Of a stretch of 64,000 bases of DNA, positions 9,705 to 19,281 are shown piece by piece. Source of the stretch: Allantophomopsis cytisporea (taxonomy: Eukaryota > Ascomycota > Leotiomycetes > Phacidiales > Phacidiaceae). The notes under the pieces were generated by a model that worked only from the letters and a program-made list of their open reading frames with translations, made no database searches and had not been told where the DNA came from. Both the position numbers and the translations under genes were made by a program. Location: assembly GCA_024752435.1 (NCBI GenBank), contig CP103030.1, forward strand, positions 868,001-932,000, read 5' to 3'. The stretch's first letter is position 1, and each line of letters begins with the position of its first letter.

Positions 9705-12221
9705 TCAGTGAGAAATGTACTGAAATACTGCCGAAACCTCCTTCTCCTCAAATTCTTGCCTAAGAAGCAGATCCTGAATAGGCTTGAGACCACTATTAAT
9801 GAAATGGTTCCATGTGCTGGTATCGCCGTAAAGCATAGCCGGTGCTTTGATGTACTGTTTGCCATCCGGCTTACATCGTTTACACTTGAAGGTGTCGTGA
9901 GTATCACTAGTGGTATTGCCCTGGTACATGAACAGTTCGCGCAGGCTGTCAAGTGTGAAATGTCGCTCTACATCCTCAGCGGAATCGACAACACAGGACG
10001 ATAGAGATTGCTTGTGAGACTGGCGCTGGAAGATCTTCTCCTCGATCGTGCCGGTGGCGATGAAGCGGTATACGAAGCAGTCCTTCTTCTGCCCGTCACG
10101 CCAGACTCGTGCAAGTGCCTGCTGGTCAGCGGCCGGATTCCAGTCTGGATCAAAAAGGACGAGTCTGTTTGCTCCAATGAGGTTGAGACCACATCCTCCT
10201 GCTTTACTAGAAAGTAAGAAAACGAATTCATTGCCATCTGGATCGTTGAATCTATCGACTAGCTTTTGGCGCTTGTTGACGTTCATGGTACCATCGAGAC
10301 GAAGACAGCCGTAACCACGAGAGCGGCATAGCTTGTCAAATATATCGAGGGTTTGTGTATAGTTGGAAATCAAAACGATCTTATCGTTAGTATCTGCACG
10401 GATGCGAGCCAGCATACGATCGAGGACTTGCATTTTGCCGGAGTACCAAGGTTTGATATCGCGGTCTCGTCCTCGTGAATCTTTCGGTACGTAATCTTCT
10501 GGGAAATGATCCTCGGATCCTGGAAGGTCATCTGGAAGATTCAGAAGATCTGGATGATTGCAAAGCTTCTTGAGGAGACCGATAGCTTTGAGAGGCTGTG
10601 AGCCCTTTCCTCGAAGCAGAGCTTTGATATCTGGACTAGTGAGGAAGTAGTTGTAGAGGTCGAGTTGGAATGGAGCGAGATTACAGAAGACGACATGCTC
10701 GTATTTGACAGGCAAATACTTGGAAAGGATGTCGTTTGTGCGTCGGATAATGAATTTATTGACAATTGTCAATAATTCAGCCAAACGCTCATCACCCTTC
10801 TTCCTATCTGTGTCTGATCCAGCAGCATCTCTACCCCTGAGAATTGGTAGTTCGTATTTCTTGCGGAACTCAAGACGTGTACCCAGGAGATCGGGATTGG
10901 CAAAACTGATGAGTGAGAAGTACTCGGAAAGATCATTTTGGATTGGTGTCCCTGAAAGGATAACACGTCGAGAAACGTTGAGTTCGTTAAGTGCCGTAAA
11001 AGTCTGACTGTCTCCGTTCTTCAGACGATGTCCTTCATCACAAAGCATGAGCCCGATTTTGGTATTCTTGAGTTCAGCCACATTAAGTCTCAGAGTTTCG
11101 TATGAGACAATTATAACAGGTCGAGTGACAGCCCGACCACTTGCAATTGCCCATTGCCGTAATTGTTGCGTAAGTTCTTCCTTCGTCGCCTTTCCATCAA
11201 TCGCAAACGGTACAATGGCATCGGCTCCAAGCCATTTCACAAGCTCGTTAGCCCAATTCCTCACCAGACTTGAAGGACAAGCAATAATGGCTTTTTGAAT
11301 GGTGGGCTTTCCAGCATCAGTCGATTGCTTCAGGAGCGTCCACATCAGTGTAATACACTGCAAAGTCTTTCCCAGACCCATTTCGTCTGCCATGATACAG
11401 CCATTGGCCTTTTCATCGATCATTCCCGTGACACATTTATACATAAATTTGACTCCTTCAATCTGATGCGGTCGTAGAACCTTCGCTAGTCTTGGATCAA
11501 TAACCACTGGAACCTTTGGTCTGTCACCTTCAACAACTTTCTTTATACCCAATATATCTGCCAAACTCTTATGCACTAAGGGAGCATCAAGTTTCGGCGA
11601 GGATTGCGGCGGCTCGTCGCCCTTCCGTGCTTCTTCAATGGTTTTTGGTTTCTCATCTACCGTAGGGTCATATAAAACAATTGCAAATTCTCCGGCTGGA
11701 TCGTGAAGCGGTTTTGCAATGAATGTTGCGCCTTGTCTCAATCCCAAAGTTGGTGGAGGTCGATTGGGGTTATATCCTCCAGCATTCTTATCAATTAATG
11801 GTACCGCGAATCGCTTTCTGAACATAGTATCTTTATCCTTGACTTGAAATATTGGGTACTTGTTTGCGTCTCTGTTGGCAAGTGCCATTCGCTCCTCGTT
11901 CGTCCAAGGCTTATCTCCATCTTCCGTCTCACCATCTGCACCTCCATAGTCGACCTTTCTCCGCTTTCTAGTAGGTTTCTCGGAAGTCCTAGTTACAGTT
12001 GCAGAGCCAGGGGTCTTGAATGGGCGAAATAATCGATCAACAGTCTGTGGAGTGCCGCCATACAACCGTGGAGGGGCTTTCTTGACCGGTGTCGCGTTTT
12101 CCTTATCTGCACTCGGTAGTACAGTAATTGCAGTCCTATAGCGTGTCAATAAATATGATTGATGATGGAAGGATGATATACGAACATTTTGGCAAACAAA
12201 CTGTGCAAGGACTATGAGCAA
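9705..12221 (-). CDS. RAD54: RAD54 DNA translocase for homologous recombination (5' end uncertain)
   Basis: A long frame ends at the stop at 9705-9707 and contains all SNF2-family motifs: Walker A in DEMGLGKTLQCI, the Walker B-equivalent DEGHRLKN, SGTPIQNDL, and the C-terminal helicase motif SSKAGGCGLNLIGANR followed by DPDWNP. Rad54-specific features are the N-terminal RLFRPFKTPG, the basic KPTRKRRKVDYG patch, PLHDPAGEFAIVLYDPTVD before the ATPase, and a C-terminus resembling the Rad54 end (EEKEVSAVFQYISH). Rad54 remodels DNA with Rad51 during strand exchange. The frame stays open upstream of ADKENATP without an in-frame ATG until a stop, so the listed 5' end (12221) is only the limit of a usable frame. 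A small first exon is likely. An ATG in good context at 12187-12185 is followed at once by GTATAT, but joining it to the obvious acceptor (TATAG, about 12136) breaks the frame. Divergent from ATM1. Confidence 0.93.
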   Translation of the reverse strand: MLIVLAQFVCQNVRISSFHHQSYLLTRYRTAITVLPSADKENATPVKKAPPRLYGGTPQTVDRLFRPFKTPGSATVTRTSEKPTRKRRKVDYGGADGETEDGDKPWTNEERMALANRDANKYPIFQVKDKDTMFRKRFAVPLIDKNAGGYNPNRPPPTLGLRQGATFIAKPLHDPAGEFAIVLYDPTVDEKPKTIEEARKGDEPPQSSPKLDAPLVHKSLADILGIKKVVEGDRPKVPVVIDPRLAKVLRPHQIEGVKFMYKCVTGMIDEKANGCIMADEMGLGKTLQCITLMWTLLKQSTDAGKPTIQKAIIACPSSLVRNWANELVKWLGADAIVPFAIDGKATKEELTQQLRQWAIASGRAVTRPVIIVSYETLRLNVAELKNTKIGLMLCDEGHRLKNGDSQTFTALNELNVSRRVILSGTPIQNDLSEYFSLISFANPDLLGTRLEFRKKYELPILRGRDAAGSDTDRKKGDERLAELLTIVNKFIIRRTNDILSKYLPVKYEHVVFCNLAPFQLDLYNYFLTSPDIKALLRGKGSQPLKAIGLLKKLCNHPDLLNLPDDLPGSEDHFPEDYVPKDSRGRDRDIKPWYSGKMQVLDRMLARIRADTNDKIVLISNYTQTLDIFDKLCRSRGYGCLRLDGTMNVNKRQKLVDRFNDPDGNEFVFLLSSKAGGCGLNLIGANRLVLFDPDWNPAADQQALARVWRDGQKKDCFVYRFIATGTIEEKIFQRQSHKQSLSSCVVDSAEDVERHFTLDSLRELFMYQGNTTSDTHDTFKCKRCKPDGKQYIKAPAMLYGDTSTWNHFINSGLKPIQDLLLRQEFEEKEVSAVFQYISH

Positions 12222-12734
12222 ACAGCGCTCAAATAAATTAGAAAGTTATTGCTTAATGATTGGCAATGAATGTGGCGAATGTCAATAAGGAAAGTCGCGA
12301 CGGACGCGGCAGCCTAGTCGCGGTGAGCCACGTTATCACGTGATTAGACCGGACTTTGGGCAATGGTCGATAAGATAAGGCTGAAGCCTTGCGATTTTGG
12401 TAATGATGCAAACATCTCGATGGCGCAAGAGAGGTCGTGGGTCCTATCATCACGCCCACATAATATATACTCCTATATTCTTACTAAGGTATAATTTGTC
12501 CTTTCCTTCTCCAGCATCTTTAAATATCATACATTCTTTAATAGCCTAAACTATTCGACTGACACAGCTTCAGCATCAATATAAGCCCAACATATTGCCC
12601 CGCGATCTGATAGCTCTTGGTACCCGACCGAGCTTTGAGCTATAAATAAGTAAAAGACCTCACTGTCTGTAGTAACATGTGCCGAGCATAGGTACAGATC
12701 AACGGTGAAGAATTGAAGGTGTTTCCGGCTCCGC
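12222..12734. promoter_or_regulatory. Shared divergent intergenic region, RAD54 / ATM1
   Basis: Just over 500 bases separate two divergently transcribed genes, so both promoters lie here. The region may also hold the unplaced first exon of RAD54. No further motif is claimed. Confidence 0.5.
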
Positions 12735-14958
12735 ATGGTCGCAATGCTTTTGCGCAACCTCTCTCGGGTTTCTTGCGTGCATGCAAGAAACCCATTAGCC
12801 GCGCAAGTTCAACCATGGCTGCGTCCAAGCAAACGCATCAGAGTGTTTGCAAGCACTACGCCCCGATTACGCGATGACTCAAAGTCCAAGATTATACAAG
12901 CAGAGGTCGCTCAAAGAGAGCCTCGAGCTGCCGACGATACACCCGGTACGAAGCCGGAGATCGTAAAGAAAGCAGCTCCTGCTGTACCTACTGCTCGAAA
13001 GGATCCACTTGCGGTCGATGAGAAGACCAACAAAGAGCAGAGGAGGGCAGACTGGGCCATCATGAAGGAGATGGTACAATACCTGTGGCCGAAGGATAGT
13101 TTTGGTACAAGAGCAAGAGTTGGATTGTCGGTAGCTCTACTTATCGGTGCGAAGGTGCTGAATGTTCAGGTACCATTTTACTTCAAAAGTATTGTGGATT
13201 CAATGAATGTAGATTTCGCGGCTCTTGGGGGCACGGCTACTACTGTCGCCGGTTCAATGATCATTGCTTATGGTCTTACTAGAATTGGAGCAACCGTCTT
13301 CCAAGAGTTGCGGAATGCGGTGTTCGCTAGTGTTGCGCAGAAGGCTATCAGGAAGGTGGCTTGCAATGTTTTTGACCATCTCCTACGATTGGATCTCAAC
13401 TTTCATCTCTCGAAACAAACTGGTGGCCTTACAAGAGCCATTGATCGTGGTACTAAGGGTATCAGTTTCCTGCTTACATCTATGGTCTTTCATATTTTGC
13501 CTACTGCGTTAGAGATTTCTATGGTTTGTGGAATATTGACGTATCAATATGGTGCTAAGTTTGCTATGATTACTGCTGGTACTATGGTGGCTTATACCGC
13601 GTTTACCATTTGGACCACAGCCTGGAGAACGAAATTCCGAAGACAGACAAATGCAGCTGATAACAAGGGCTCCACTGTTGCAGTAGATTCACTGATCAAT
13701 TACGAGGCTGTGAAGTTCTTCAACAATGAGAAGTATGAAGTTGGTCGATATGATCAAGCTTTGAGTGATTATGAGAAATCCTCTATCAAGGTTGCTACTT
13801 CATTAGCTTTCCTCAACACAGGGCAAAACTTGATCTTTTCAAGTGCCTTGACAGCCATGATGTATCTTGCTGCAGACGGGGTAGCGAAGGGCTCTCTTAC
13901 CGTTGGAGATCTTGTGATGGTCAATCAGCTTGTCTTCCAGCTTTCTGTACCACTCAACTTTCTCGGTTCAGTCTACCGAGAACTTCGTCAATCTCTTCTG
14001 GATATGGAGACCCTTTTCAACCTCCAGAAGGTCAATGTCGCTATCAAGGAGCCCCCCAATGCCAAGCCTCTTGAGTTGAGAAACGGTGGTGAGATTGTCT
14101 TCGAAAATGTTACATTCGGCTACCATCCTGACCGCCCTATCCTCAAGAATCTTAGTGTGACCATTCCTGCGGGCAAGAAGGTAGCAATAGTAGGGCCCAG
14201 CGGCTGTGGAAAGTCCACTATCCTAAGACTTCTCTTCCGCTTTTACGATGTTCAAGAGGGCCGTATCCTTATCGATGGTCAAGATATTCGCAATGTATCC
14301 CTGGAGAGCCTCAGGAAGGCGATCGGTGTAGTGCCACAAGACACTCCTCTTTTCAACGATACCATTGAACACAACATCCGCTATGGAAATCTGGCTGCCG
14401 CGCCATCCGAGGTTGAAGCAGCTGCCAAGCGTGCTAAGGTCCACGACATCATTACTACTCTTCCATCCGGATATCAGACCATGGTGGGTGAACGGGGAAT
14501 GATGATCTCCGGAGGTGAAAAGCAGCGTCTTGCTGTATCCAGATTGATCCTCAAGGACCCACCGTTGCTCTTTTTCGATGAGGCCACCAGTGCGCTGGAC
14601 ACACACACGGAGCAAGCGTTGATGCAGAACATCAACTCGATTTTGAAAGAGAAGGAAAGGACGAGTGTCTTCGTAGCGCACAGGTTGAGAACGATTTACG
14701 ACAGTGACAAGATCATTGTGCTGAAGGATGGGAATGTGGCAGAGAGTGGCACACATAGCGCGTTGATTGATACTGGAGGAGTCTATTCCGAGTTGTGGAG
14801 TGGTATGTTGTGCATATATGGCCCTCCCTTTCCCTTTCCCTTTCCCTACCTCACACCAAAACCTCCCAAACTTCGATTGCTGACAATTTCATACAGCTCA
14901 GGAAACCCTGTTCACCGATGACGCGGACAAGAAGGATGAGGAGGAGAACCGTGCTTGA
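12735..14958 (+). CDS. ATM1: Mitochondrial ABC half-transporter ATM1 (ABCB7 type)
   Basis: Predicted exons 12735-14802 and 14897-14958, giving 709 residues. The 94-nt intron has GTATGT, a CTGAC branch site and ATACAG; splicing replaces a read-through tail with SAQETLF and an acidic C-terminus. The N-terminus is basic and hydroxylated ([15 protein letters not shown]), as in a mitochondrial presequence; the second Met (12744) could also serve as start. A six-helix ABC membrane domain follows, then a nucleotide-binding domain with Walker [10 protein letters not shown], signature ISGGEKQR, Walker [13 protein letters not shown] and the switch His in FVAHRL. Atm1 homodimers in the inner membrane export a glutathione-linked sulfur/iron-sulfur precursor needed for cytosolic iron-sulfur assembly. 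The intron contains a short TTTCCC repeat at 14823-14846. Confidence 0.95.
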
Positions 14959-15624
14959 GATAAGGGAGCATAATGGTTCATGAGCATGAGAGGCAGTGCA
15001 GTTGAACGTTTTATGCATAACAAAAAATATTCACTTGATCTGTGCAGTTAGTGATAGTTTTGCATTACGGTACTGCAACGTACAGCATATCAAACACACT
15101 CCGTACCGTACGAAGTACTGTAATACTTTTTAGATTCGATGGAGATGTGACTGTTTCCCCATCACAGCTCCTAGTGACAAGTTGATTATCCGGCCGAGCA
15201 TCCATGACCTCTGCTCCCAATAATAGTGGAGTGATGGACCAAGCTAGAGCACCAGAGGCAAACCCTGTGCCTCTTGACTGTTTCTATGCAACCCGTTGTT
15301 AAAGGGTGTCAGTAGTGCTCAAAGGTTCAACCACTTGAGGTATTAAAGAAGCTGGCTGCAATCTAGTTATTTGATATCATATACCTGTTTCAGAGTTATG
15401 GCCCACGTTATTTGATAACAGGAAGATTGATACACAAACAAGCTGGAAGCAACATCCCCTGCCTTTCATGAATCTGAAAATAATTACAATAATTCATTTG
15501 TTTGGTGATATACACATACAAAACATTATTCTTAGAGCAGGGTATCCATCCATCCTCATCCTTATATTTCACATATCTTCATCCTAAGAATCTCATAATC
15601 TCATAATCTCACCCTCTAACCCCC
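14959..15624. other. Intergenic region, convergent 3' flanks
   Basis: AT-rich sequence between the stop codons of ATM1 and the MFS gene. No supported gene. Confidence 0.6.
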
Positions 15625-17192
15625 TCAAATCCTCTTAACCTTGAATCCACACTGCACCGCTCTCGCTGCAATGAATAACGCCGTACCACAAACCATCGTA
15701 CACCCACAAAAGATCTGCAGATACCTAAACTTCCCATCATCCCTTGTAACAAGCGCTCCACCAATGGGATTCCCCGTCAGGGCCGCGATAGACACGATAG
15801 CGAACAGGCTGCCGTTCCTCACGCCGATCTGGCGAACATCCGAGATCTGTGCGACGAGTGATGGGGCGAGCGAGACGAAGGCGCCGGATGAGAAGCCGTA
15901 GAGGGCGGCGAAGACGATGATGGGCGCGTTGCCGCTCGAGGGCAGCCAGAGGGCTAGGACGATGATGGCTGAGAAGCCGGTTGTGAGGATCATCATATTG
16001 TAGCGGCCTAATCTGTCGGCTATTATTCCGGGGATGATACGGCCGAAGACACTGGCTTTGTTAGGTGGGGTTGACTTGGGATGGGATAGGATAGGATTGG
16101 AGAGGGAAAGGGAGGGGGGAGTGAGCTTACCTAGCGCCGTTCAGAATTGCAAGTAGGTAGTTGGAAAGGCCGATGGACATGCCGTCAGCCTGCGCTTGGA
16201 GGATGATGTAGTTGAAGGGTAAGAAGGTGCCGAAGAAGAACATAAAGCTGGCCATGCACGTCAGGAGGAAAGGAATCTCCCTCAGCGGCGTTATGAACTC
16301 CTTGATGACGAGGGGTTTTGGATGTGGCTTTAGTCTTGATGTAACGGTCAGGTTGGCGATGATGAGCATGCCGAGAATAGTGAAAGCAGCGACACGCATC
16401 GTCCATGCATATCCGATCCTCGGGATAGACTTGGTGACCATGATGGGGAAGATAACGCCGCCAATTGAAGATCCCGAGGCAATCAGCCCGAATGCAGTGG
16501 CGCGTTTCTTGAAGAACCAGGTGCTTATTGAGCTCATGGCGGGATAAAAGATAAAACTGGCGCCTAGGGCACTGCAGACGCCTTGCGCGAGGAAGAATTG
16601 GTAATACTCGGTCGACAAGGAAGTCATCATCAGCCCGAAGACATGGAGGAAGCTGCCGAACAAGAGTAGGTAGCGTGGGCCGTAGTTGTCGAAGAACTTC
16701 CCTGCAAATGGACCGCCGAAGAACATCATGAATGTTTCCATTGATGTGATCCATGATATTGTACTCGGACTGTAGTTGGCAAGTTGGTGTGTCTCGTAGT
16801 ATTCTTGGAAAACCCCGATACCTGGCTTTCGTTAGAGCTCTTGTGGACTCTGCTTGCCTTTGTATAATAAACTTACAATTGATCCATCCAAATGAGCAGA
16901 AAAGACAACACCATCCCCCAAGGACCGCCAGCCAAGCTTGTTTCCCTCCATCAGGGAAATCTGCTGGGTTGAAACCGCCTAGTACTGGAGCTGGAGCTCC
17001 CTCTGACTTCTCAATATCCGCGTCCGCTGTGACTTCTGGCTCTGAAAAGATATTTGCTTCGGTTTCGTCGTTCTGGGAGGCTATTCGCTCCATCGATGGA
17101 CGGGAGTGTTTTGGAAGGCTGTGCTTCTCATCCACACTCTGGCTGTCCATAACGGTGGATGAACGCTTGGAGGTCTCATCCGAGGCAGTCAT
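15625..17192 (-). CDS. MFS transporter, monocarboxylate-transporter (MCT/SLC16) type
   Basis: Predicted exons, read down the minus strand: 17192-16877, 16821-16131 and 16051-15625, giving 477 residues. Introns of 55 and 79 nt have GTAAGT/GTAAGC donors, and all joins keep the frame. The N-terminal 80 residues are hydrophilic and Ser/Glu-rich, typical of fungal MCT-like carriers. The sequence then enters the first membrane helix ([22 protein letters not shown]). Twelve hydrophobic segments are apparent. Useful marks are GVFQEYYET after the first helix, the DNYGPRYLL loop, [12 protein letters not shown], and [16 protein letters not shown] between the two halves. Fungal members move monocarboxylates, riboflavin or secondary metabolites; the substrate cannot be told from sequence. 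No biosynthetic genes flank it, so a role in a metabolite cluster is not indicated. Confidence 0.9.
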
Positions 17193-18378
17193 TTTGGCAA
17201 TATAAGGCTGAGCGAGACCGTCGTGTAGACTGCCTTTGAACAGCGACTGCGAAGTCGGCGCTTTATATATCGTTTTGAGTTCAAGTCATGCGTATAATCA
17301 AGGACCAGGGTTGAGTCACACTCAGAATGTGCTTGTGCCGTATCGTACTGCAGACAGTGACTGAAGAAAAGGTAACAAAGGCTATCTACTCGTCACTTAA
17401 CTCGACACAACAAGTAAGGGTGGTATTTACTATCGATTTATCCCACCACGTTGGACAGGAGTCGAATTGCACCTTTGGTGAAGTATATCCTATTTGTAAG
17501 GACATCCTAGATGCAAACTTCATTGTTCAAGGTGTGTAAGGGTTCCTGGGAATCTCATTCTAAGCAAGCGATTAGATACCCCATGACCCTGGAGTTGGGC
17601 GTTTTCGTCTTCCCATGGATTAGGATAGGATATCTTGGACTCACGACGGTGGAAGGCAGCCAATGATAACATTGCAAGGACTTGTGCCTCGTTGCTCGGT
17701 CTCGTTGTTACGCAGTTATTACGCAGTTAAGCACCTCGGAGTTTTGAGCGCGAGCACCGAAAACGCGAGACTAACATCCATCGAGGTTAGCTATAGCGGA
17801 ATGCCATTGACTTTGTAAGTATTAAGTATTTACATAATGTACTTACCACCATACCAGCACCATTCACATCCAAAGTTGCGGGAAGACGGTCATAGCTTGA
17901 ACTCTATGCTCCAATACTATGGATGTTGATCTGATCCACTTACTACTGTCAGTCCAGAGATCCTTTGCGGAGAACTTAGTCGTTAGGTAGCTTCGCCCAA
18001 CGACAAGAATTGTCCTTTCACTGAACTGGGCCGCCACAGACTCTTGTTCAAAGAGAAAGAACCCCCTCTCAATGCTATCGGGCACGAAGTGACAGAGTTC
18101 ATTACGAAACACGAAAACGATCTGTGTTCTCAGCCTTGAGAAACAATACCCGTTTCTAGAGTAGATCTGAAGTACGTGCTGCGTACTGCGTACATATGTG
18201 ACATTAGATAAGCTCCGCATCTTGGTAAGCGTCTCAACTTGCATCTCAAATATTGGGGATACACAAGCATTGATTACACAGCAACCCAGATTGATTCCGC
18301 AAATGTGCACGGATTTCGTTGTTTATTCCCCTTAAGACCGAGACGCCCATTCTATTCTTATTATTATTATTAATCGAA

Positions 18379-18649
18379 TATATACCCTCAAAATTGCTAT
18401 TCCACCCGAGAATCGTGGGTATTTCATGCTTGTACCTTTGAGCCTCTCGGTTCCGAGGGGATACCCCTAGAACCGCCATAATAGTGCGTCTAGATCGATG
18501 TATGCGCAGAGAGCTTTCATGGATAGCAGATTGAATCTACAGATTTAATGCAGGCGATCACATCTCACCCTAGAGTACCGAGAGGCTCATACAATCAAAA
18601 GGCTATATACCCCTAAGTGGCTATTTTACACGAGAGGTAGGGGTAGTTT
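18379..18649. repeat. Two imperfect direct repeats flanking a 12-bp inverted repeat
   Basis: Copies of about 46-47 bases at 18379-18425 and 18604-18649 share TATATACCC, then GCTATT, then CGAGA, then GGGTA, with roughly 70 percent identity by eye. Each can fold on itself, pairing ATACCC with GGGTAT in the first and ACCCCTA with TAGGGGT in the second. Between them lie GAGCCTCTCGGT (18440-18451) and its exact reverse complement (18577-18588). A further small palindrome, AGGGG-ATA-CCCCT, sits just after 18451. This could be a decayed MITE or a structured non-coding element. Confidence 0.5.
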
Positions 18650-18792
18650 GTCCTTGGCTACAATCTGTACATGAACACAGTCGAAGAGAGAATGAATTTA
18701 CTTCCTTGATGCTAACGAGCAAACACCACAGCATGATTCGAAGGACTCAGTTATAAATGAGAAATCGAATAGACATTCCTAAACAGAATAGC

Positions 18793-19098
18793 TTACATTA
18801 CTATGTTCGGAATAGAAAACCTCGAGAGTTTGTTCAATTGCGAGCCTGAGGTATACTCACCATGCTCTACTGCCGAATTTGCGCATGAATGTAATGACTC
18901 AAAGAGAACTTTCTTTTGTATTGACTCATCAAGTGCTTGAGGAGAGGGCAAATACTCCCTTTCATCTGTATTTTCTGAGCGATCGAATTTCCACTGAACT
19001 CGCCTCACGTCATCGTCCGCCATGTGTTGCGATTCTGCATTTAGCCGCTCTCGCAGCCCCTCAGGCACCAGGTAGATGAGTTCGTTGCCCGGTCAACA
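18793..19098 (-). pseudogene. Possible orphan exon or gene remnant
   Basis: On the minus strand the frame is open from a TGA near 19098, with an internal ATG at 19068, and encodes a charged, protein-like sequence including LVPEGLRERLNAES, VRRVQWKFDRSENTD and EYLPSPQALDES. At about 18860 a good donor GTGAGT follows SAVEHG, but no downstream coding exon is visible before the hairpin repeats. The composition looks coding, unlike the surroundings, so this is probably a surviving exon of a broken gene. I could not assign a family. Confidence 0.35.
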
Positions 19099-19281
19099 TA
19101 TCCAGGTATCTTTACACATACAATATTGACTTGGATTCAAAGCTCCGTGAACAAAGTAATTGCAACATTAGGGTGTAGGGATCCGCCACCTACAACCTGA
19201 CGGACTTCACGTCATCACTACAAACAACAGCCATCTCCTTTTATTTCATCCTCGTTTTCTTTTTCTTCGGCGATTACGACC

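Larger units (their letters stand above)
17193..19281. other. Gene-poor region with repeated hairpins and an orphan exon
   Basis: About 2.1 kb between divergent MFS and kinesin genes. Short frames (for example 17864-18310 and 18246-18479 on the minus strand) look non-coding. The region holds the hairpin repeats at 18379-18649 and one coding-like frame at 18793-19098, described separately. The last 200 bases before 19282 should hold the kinesin promoter. Confidence 0.6.

Noticed and set aside
14223..14756. 177-codon frame antisense to ATM1 nucleotide-binding domain
   Set aside because: Overlaps a certain conserved domain on the other strand; no own features.
17864..18310. 148-codon minus-strand frame
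   Set aside because: No coding-like composition or domain and overlaps AT-rich intergenic sequence.
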